From Rosellinia necatrix (Eukaryota > Ascomycota > Sordariomycetes > Xylariales > Xylariaceae): DNA of 64,000 bases. The DNA lies in the NCBI GenBank assembly GCA_021209875.1, contig JAGYVD010000005.1, positions 682,001-746,000 of the forward strand, given 5' to 3'. Position 1 is the stretch's first letter, and the number at the start of each line of letters is the position of its first letter. The translations under genes were made by a program, and so were the position numbers. The notes beneath the pieces were generated by a model. It was given only the letters and a program-made list of their open reading frames with translations. It was not told where the DNA came from and made no database searches. Positions 57,513-64,000 of the stretch are shown one piece after another.

Positions 57513-60314
57513 GATTGGTGTCTAGGGGATAAGACAGACGAGAGGAAACGATCGCCCAAAGGGAATAAGGTCACAGCACCAAGAGTCGATGACTAGAGAG
57601 CCTACCATCGATGTCATGAGCTTGGCAATCGGATGGGATATTAAAGACTTATGATGTTCACTGAAACGAATAATTGACCCCTATGTGTATTGAGATGAAG
57701 TAACAATAGAGAGTGAGCCCGAGATAGGGGCAGCGTGACCAAGCCTCTGTTTTTCGCCATGGCATGGTTGTGACCATTCTGTTCCTCGTGGTGGATATCA
57801 CGACCTCCGCTAAGTATTATCTCAACCGCGTTTGGGGGGTTTGCGTATACGCCCCAGTGGCCTGGAATGGTCATGCTGGTTGTAATTACGAGCACCGTCT
57901 AACATCGCCACTGTGTACTTTGCCATTGAACCTCAGACGTTTTACCAATCTCAGTAGACCAAGAGCAATACCGTAAGAATGAGCAACTTGTGGGAGTCAG
58001 TAGCCCAGCATGCCCGTGGCCCCCGGGACTTGTCGGCTATCCATCCTCTCTACCCACTTCTGTACATGAGGATATACATAGCGTCTGCTGATAGCTAGTT
58101 GTCGCACGCTTTGCAAACGGTAATTTTCTTTTCACGTGTGCGAAGGTTGGCACACCACTACTAGACGGCAATACGGCTTGGTTTCCTCTGAACCCTGAGG
58201 ATGAACGGAGCAACTATCGACGGCTCGACGTAGTGAACCCGGCCCTGTCGCACACCATCAGGTGGGATCGTGCGATGTGTGAGAAGAGCGGGTGATCATG
58301 ATTTGAAGCCCTACGATTGTGCACTGCCTGGAACTTCAAGAAGTAGACGATGGCCGATTTGCGGAGGGAGCCCTCGAATAGCGAAGGGTTGGGATGTTGA
58401 TTGGCGGCTCACCGGGCTGGTCGTCAACGTCAGGCTATGCTGTTTGCGGTGGTTGAGGACCACTATCCGATTAGGGGTGGCGCCGGCGGTTCGCGGCACT
58501 TCGAGGTCGACTAGCTGGGAGAGAGGAGAATGCGTGAAGGCCCGGGTAGCATCCCCAAATAGGCGCCTACGGAGTGCGGAGGAGTGGAGTGGATGGTCCG
58601 GAGCTACATGGGCACTACCGTGTGTTGCCCTCCGGGGGGGTGCTGAACCTGGTTAGGCCTTGTGGTCTGCCCCTGGTGCCTGGAGAGTGGCCCTAGACAG
58701 GGCAGAGACAGGGGTTGAGAGTGCTGTGGCTGTGGCTGCACAGTGCGGGGGCTACACACCATCTTCTCATGTGGGTCGAGAAGCCGCCGTGCGGCACAGT
58801 CGATGTACCGGTACTTCGCATTCATCGCTATGTATCGGTACAAGCAAGCAACGAGACGAAGCCTGTCAGCTGGCCCGGCAGCGCCAAGAATACGGCTCGG
58901 GCCGCCGCCTCTTACACAATCATCAACCTCATCTCTTCACTTCTGCAGCACTTAGCCCACATCAGACTCACCTGATAGGGTCAATTTGAGATAACCAAGC
59001 TCGGCAGCGTAAGTGGCTGTCTGGGGAACACTGATTCTAAGTCGGTTCAGGGACATAAGCTTTTTTCTTTTTTTCCTTTTTTAAAGCTTATAGCTAGTCT
59101 ACTTCGCTAAGTACGGTGAAGCAAAGACGCCTTTTCGTGTAGAGTCTCTCGCTAACTTCTCCTAAGATCCGATACCTATCACATCAAATAACGGTAGAAT
59201 TAGAAGGAAATACTTGCATCGATTGCTACCAAATCCGACCTCCGCGCACATGATAGAATTAGACGTGCCTTAGAGAGATGGTTGATATCGTACCACTACG
59301 TTTTTGGCTACACTGTTTGTCAACTACACCAAAAGAGCAAGTATGCACTTGACCTTGGCTAGTCGCTGAATAATTGCCAAGCTACCTAGGCCTTACAACC
59401 GGCATATTTACGCCCCGGTTACCTAGATCCACGAATTGGAGTTAGACGGCTGAGAGAAGGTGTGGTGGTAGGCAATCGAGCCAAAATCCTAGAGATCCGG
59501 GACGAGTGACCCGGCCTTGGCGGCAACGGTAAGTCTTTAGTGTGGAATTACAGGGGTTATTGAAACATCATATACACCTGACTAACAATCCATGCAAACG
59601 TTACAAGAACTACAAGGAAGATGGTCTTTAGTTTCTCGTCGCCACACCATGTATCTCCCACACCATCAACCTCACATTGGCCCCGGCGACTCCAGTGATC
59701 TTAGCAACAAACCATCGCCCTATGATGCTTCTGGTAGTGGTGGCGTCCTTTTTTGCAAGTCATGTGAACCGAACTTGCTACATACACCGATCATCTCAGG
59801 GTATGAGGAGAACAATGACGGGTGGACATGTTTGTTCCTTCGTATTTTGAGAGGCCTCATGAGTTAACGACGCACCCGCACCGTGTTACCCGTCAACCGG
59901 TCAACTAGTCAACCTAGAAGACGCAACCAATCCACACTTCCTGCGTCTGTTCCACACCGGCCCTTGAGATGGGGCTTTAGACTTCGCGGCTCAACCATCA
60001 TCGATGAGATAACATCCCCCATTTTAGGCCACCAATGTCAGATGAGATAATCAGAATATCGCACCTCGTGACAGGGGCGTCACGGAGTAAAACTTTTGCC
60101 CCCGCGCCCTAGGGCCGAGTCTCGGAAGTGGTCGCAAACGGTCAGATGGCGGCCGTTGTGTTGGGAAGCGTGCGGCCCCTGAGGCGATAAACGGACACTT
60201 CGTTGAGGTATATAGATATTTGCGCTGGGCAAAAAGGCCGATGATGGTTCTGTATTAGCGGCACCGATCTTTGTCACCTTTTGGCCAACATTTCATTCTA
60301 TTTCACCAAACACA
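57513..60314. other. Intergenic (2.8 kb), no supported gene
   Basis: This is the shared upstream region of the MFS gene (minus) and the PLP enzyme (plus). It includes a near-duplicate of TGTACCGGTAC / TGTATCGGTAC at 58804-58841 and a TAAGCTTT...AAAGCTTA inverted repeat around T-runs at 59057-59092. Reading frames at 58270-58989 and 59592-59867 lack domains and codon bias. Confidence 0.5.
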
Positions 60315-61898
60315 ATGCTTTCACGCCGCGTTCAGAAGAGCTTAAACTGGCTCAGCGATGCGGTGCCAGCTGCACCCCCTTATCCGGAGGATGTGGTGAA
60401 GATGGATTCGGCTGAGAACTGGCTAGTCCGGCCATACATCCTTCCCATCATGAAGGAGGCCATAAGTTCCAGCCTGACGGACGAACACCTCTCATACCAG
60501 AAGAACTACGGCGGCAACCCAGAGCTCCTCGACGCCACCTCGGCCATGCTGAACAAGTTCTTCGCCCCGCGCTCGCCCGTGAGGCCAGAGCACATCGTCG
60601 TGGGCGCTGGCGCGGCCGCGATCCTCGACAGCATCGATTTCGCGATCTGCGAGCCGGACGACGGGCTGCTGATCGACGCGCCGATGTGGGAGGGGTTCGG
60701 GCTCGCGAGCCAGCTGCGCAACGACGACCGGCTCGTCCCCGTGGCGCGGCCGCCGTCGTACGCGACGCGCGAGCAGGCGGCGGCGCACTACGCGAAGGCC
60801 GTCGAGGCCGCGCCCTGCCGCGTCCGCGGCATCCTCGTCTGCAACCCGCAGAACCCGTACGGCCACGTCTACCCGCGCTTCTGGATGGAGGCCGTCCTGC
60901 AGTTCTGCGAGGCCCACGACCTCCACTACATCTCCGACGAGATCTACGGCATGTCCACCTTCGGCCCCTCCTCGGCCCCCCTCGCCCTCTCCGAGAAGAG
61001 CCAGCCCGTCTTCGAGTCCCCGGAGACCGCCTTCGCCTCCGTCCTCTCCTTCGACCTAGCGCGCCTCGGCGTCGACCCCGCCCGCGTCCACTGCATCTAC
61101 GGCATCAGTAAAGATCTGGGCAGCAGCGGTCTCCGCTTAGTAAGAAGACCCTTATTCTCTTCCCTCCCCCCCTCACTCTCCCTTACCACCGCCCCCCTTT
61201 TTTTTTTTTTCCCTCCTCCTCTACACTTGGCATCTCGTCTAACCGGGGATGGAACCATACCATAGGGCTTCTTCATCACGCAGCGGAACCCCGAGCTGCG
61301 CCACGCGCTGGCGGTGCTGAACCGGTTCCGGGTGTCGAACGCGTCGTCGCTGATGGGGCTCGGCCTGTTCTCGGACCTGCTGGCGCTCGAGGCCGTGTTC
61401 GCGCGCAACCGGCTCGAGCTGCGCGCCGCCGCCGAGTACGTCGGCGACTTCCTGGCCTTCCACCACGTCTCCTTCTACCGGCCCGCCGCCGGCTGCTTCC
61501 TCTGGGCCCGCCTCGGCGCCCGCGGTCACGGCGACGCCGCGACGCCGACGGCGACGGCGACGGCGACGGCGGAGTCCGACGCCGAGCTATGGCGCCGCCT
61601 CGCCTCCGCCGGCGTCGCCCTCGCCGCCGGCCGCGCCTTCGCCGAGACGGAGCACGGCTGGTTCCGCATCACCTACGCCCTGCCCCGCGAGGACCTCGAG
61701 CGCGGCGTCCGCCGCATCGAGGCCGCCCTCGACGTCCGCGAGAAGTGGTCCCCGCCCGATCGCCGCGGCGGCGCGCTCGTCGCGCGGGCCCATGCTGATG
61801 CCGCCGCGCGGGCGATCGGCTGCCAGCAGGAAAAAAAAAAAAAACCCCCCGCGAGGGGCTTTGGGCTCACGCTCAGGTGGATTATGGCATGGTTATGA
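60315..61898 (+). CDS. PLP-dependent aminotransferase / C-S lyase (ACC synthase-like, GliI-type)
   Basis: Exon 1 is 60315-61139 and exon 2 is 61266-61898, with a GTAAGA...TAG intron in phase 0, giving 485 residues. Motifs of the fold-type I family are YQKNYGGNPELLDA, CNPQNPYGHVY (NPxNPxG, about residue 177), YISDEIYGM (about 207; the Asp contacts the pyridine nitrogen) and YGISKDLGSSGLRLGFF, in which Lys266 forms the internal aldimine. The N-terminus (MLSRRVQKSLNWLSDAVPAAPPYP) resembles GliI and other ACC-synthase-like enzymes, which cleave C-S bonds of cysteine-type conjugates in ETP pathways. Ordinary 1-aminotransferase activity is the alternative. GC content is extreme from about 60500 to 61800. 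After EALDVREKW the frame runs through an Ala/Arg-rich stretch and an A-run (about 61830-61843) to WIMAWL, a tail longer than family norm and possibly not native. Confidence 0.85.
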
Positions 61899-62637
61899 TC
61901 CGCGATGTGCAGCAGCAGCTTTTGTTTTATTGACACACACACACACACACACCTTGCCCCCCCCCAACCCCTTATTAGCGGTTTTGTTTGGTCTTTTGGT
62001 CGTAAAGGCCGGTTGGGTCTAGTTATACAGGTATATCGGATCTTTGGGAAATTTCATAGTATAGTTATCTAGTTTAATATATTACGAATTGATGTAATCC
62101 TCACTTTTATACACCCATGCCGAGATTGGTCGTATTTATCCTATATTTATATTTTCTATGTATTTAATGTGTCTATTGACGCATACCTTTTCTCTGTGAA
62201 AAGTCTTGTCGTAAAAATACGGGCGCAATATCGTGCTAGCTATCTTATATTAACGCCCATTGCGGCGAGGATAACATGCCTTGGAAAATTACGAATAGAC
62301 ATGAAAAAGTCAAAATAGTGTTCAAGGTATCCTAAATTCTGCCCATTATAGGATGACTACCCGTTATGACTCTTGTCTTCTGATATATAGCTGCTGGGTA
62401 GAATAAATTATATTGTTGCAAAGGATTGATTTACATTATGATGAAAACGCTTAAGGAAATCGAATACACATGCAAATATCCAACCCTCGACATTTACTAA
62501 CTAGACAGTTTGTCTTGACTCCCTCAAAGCACCAAGTATCCTGCCAAAAAAAACCTTATTTAAGCGACCGTGCTATTATTTAAATTTGCAACTATAATAG
62601 GGGGACAGACTTTAATTCGAATAGTTCCTTTTAAGGT
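61899..62637. other. 3'-3' intergenic gap
   Basis: CA tract at about 61934-61951 followed by a C-run, then AT-rich DNA with no gene between the convergent 3' ends of the PLP enzyme and the oxidoreductase. Confidence 0.5.
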
Positions 62638-63958
62638 CTAAAGGGGGAATTGGTCAATATAGATAGGACGAGTCGGCGAGCTCTTGAGCTGAGCCCAGAC
62701 CTTTGCGCGTGCTTCCTCTCGCCCTCCATCTTCCTTCTCAGCTGTCGGGGGCAGAGCCTTCTGGCTTCTGCTTGTCTCCTTTTCGAGCTCCACTACGAGA
62801 AACATATAGATTAGTGGGGGTTTTATGTCGTCAAGAAGAGGTCGGAAACGTACTGTGGAGATGCACCACGGCACTCTTGCCGGTGTAGAGGGCGTGTCCG
62901 ACATTAGTGCGCTCGTCTGAGTTGGCGTCTCCGACGGCGTAGATGCCGGGGACGCTGGTCAGCATGTTGTCATCGACGGCCATCATGCCATCGACCATCT
63001 TGACGCCGGCCCTCTCGCCGAGGGGGGACCGCTGCTCGTTGTCGAAGGTGTAAAAGAACGTATTGCGCTCCACGCTCGGCCCCGACGCGAAGTCGACGCG
63101 GAACAGGTCATACTCGGGCATGCTGGGCAGGCTCGGATCGGTATGATCTGCGCCGCCGTCCCGGAGGCGAGTGATGCGGGTTATGGTGCGGTTGTCGACC
63201 TTGATGTTGCGCTTCTGCAGGTACGCAGACGAGTTCTCGGCGAACACTTTGTCCGCGCGTGCGCGGTTTTCGGGAGTGTCAGTGCCGTTGGCGAAGATGA
63301 TGACGTCCGAGTTCAACGTCATGACTTCGGCCGCTGCTCGAGCGGCTCGGTCGAAAGAGCCCAAGATCCCCATCGGTTGGTCGGCGTGCTCGATCCCGTC
63401 ACACCAAGGGCACCAGTAGATTCCCTTACCGAAATTCTCCTGGAGACCGGGGGTGGGAGCAAGAATGTCGCGCAGGCCAGTAGCAAGGATGATCTTGCGC
63501 GCGGTAAGCGATGAGACTGTGCCATCAAATCCTGTCGTTGAGACAGTGAAGTAGGCATTGTCCGCTTCTGGCTGGATGTCGGTCACGGTGCCGTTTGTCG
63601 TCTTGACGGTCTTGTAGTGGGCAACCTGTTGCTGGGCGACCCAGCGGAAGTATGCTGGACGAACGCCTGTGTTGCATTGAGTAACGGCACTGATGAAAGC
63701 TACAGGATGAGAGAGTGACTAACCATCAAAGCCAATGACATCGTGCATGAGCCGGGTAGGAGTGTTGCGATAGTCCCCAGAGTCGATGAGTAAGGCATTG
63801 CGGCGAACTCGAGCCAGAGCACTGAGCGCGGCTAAGCCCGCAGGCCCGCCACCGACGACAATTACGTCATAATCAGTCCAAGAGGAGGGCAGCAATATAG
63901 GGGCAGTGTTGGCCAGCACGGCCAGAATAGATAGCAGAATGGCAGTGAAAGGAGACAT
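62638..63958 (-). CDS. GliT-like FAD-dependent dithiol oxidoreductase with signal peptide, intact
   Basis: Exons are 63958-63724, 63666-62854 and 62792-62638; both introns keep phase, giving 400 residues. The first 18 or so residues (MSPFTAILLSILAVLANTA) look like a signal peptide. They are followed by YDVIVVGGGPAGLAAL (FAD GxGxxG), DSGDYRNTPTRLMHDVIGFDG, ILATGLRD, IYWCPWCDGIEH (CxxC at residues 164/167), IIFANGTDTP and GIYAVGDANSDERTNVGHAL (second FAD motif). There is no NADPH GxGxxA motif of normal strength after the CxxC (GILGSFDRAARAAAEV), as in GliT-type oxidases that use oxygen rather than acting as reductases. Such enzymes close disulfides in ETPs, holomycin or romidepsin-like products. 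All motifs damaged in the homologue at 10.3-11.5 kb are present here. The signal peptide suggests work in the secretory path or outside the cell. Confidence 0.9.
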
Positions 63959-64000
63959 TTCGGATATCTCTCGCTTCTGGCTGTGACGAGTGTACTTCGT

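Noticed and set aside
58270..58989. Cluster of overlapping plus-strand frames upstream of the PLP gene
   Set aside because: Overlapping frames of similar length on both strands and no motif suggest GC-driven chance openness.

Overview
The window looks like nuclear DNA of a filamentous ascomycete (Pezizomycotina, most likely a Sordariomycete). Genes have short GT...AG introns. The core genes (CAP-Gly dynactin p150, SRP19/Sec65, a CaMKK-type kinase with a fungal-style N-terminus) are fungal. Third positions of expressed genes are strongly G/C-biased, low-complexity Gln/Asn/Pro tracts are common, and intergenic DNA is full of TAGGTA/TACCTA motifs.

Layout. (1) 1-1.7 kb: 3' end of a low-complexity nuclear-type protein. 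(2) 2.5-16.9 kb: a decayed secondary-metabolite cluster whose gene set matches epipolythiodioxopiperazine (ETP, gliotoxin/sirodesmin-type) clusters. It holds a gamma-glutamylcyclotransferase relic (GliK-like), a T-C-A-T-C NRPS relic (GliP-like), a rhodopsin-like membrane protein, a GliT-like dithiol oxidoreductase, a truncated methyltransferase (GliN-like), an O-methyltransferase (GliM-like), a glutathione S-transferase (GliG-like) and a P450 (GliC/GliF-like). Every one carries at least one break or suspect change. (3) 17.5-28.4 kb: an intact housekeeping island (dynactin, SRP19, kinase). (4) 28.4-40.2 kb: a gene desert with many TAGGTA tracts, microsatellites and a near-pure G/C palindrome. 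(5) 40.2-45.7 kb: a graveyard of NLR/ankyrin-type genes plus an unrecognised decayed gene, and a diverged second copy of one flank at about 46.6-46.8 kb. (6) 47.2 kb: a tiny GC-rich membrane-protein ORF. (7) 48.7-64 kb: sparse but intact genes with secondary-metabolite character: a P450, a 14-TM MFS transporter, a GliI-like PLP enzyme and a second GliT-like oxidoreductase with a signal peptide.

How it fits together. The left cluster has the logic of an ETP pathway: dipeptide assembly, P450 oxidation, glutathione addition by a GST, gamma-glutamyl removal, C-S cleavage, dithiol oxidation and methylation. It lacks an intact assembly line, so it is very probably dead. The C-S lyase-type enzyme missing there has an intact relative at 60.3 kb, on the far side of the housekeeping island, close to an intact GliT-like enzyme and an MFS pump. 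These may be the surviving part of a split cluster, retained self-protection genes, or an unrelated small cluster; the sequence alone does not decide. Many of the nonsense codons are TAG or TGA where family members have Trp, Gln or Arg, as C-to-T changes (RIP or ordinary decay) would give. Several frame breaks lie in homopolymers, so some could be sequencing errors.
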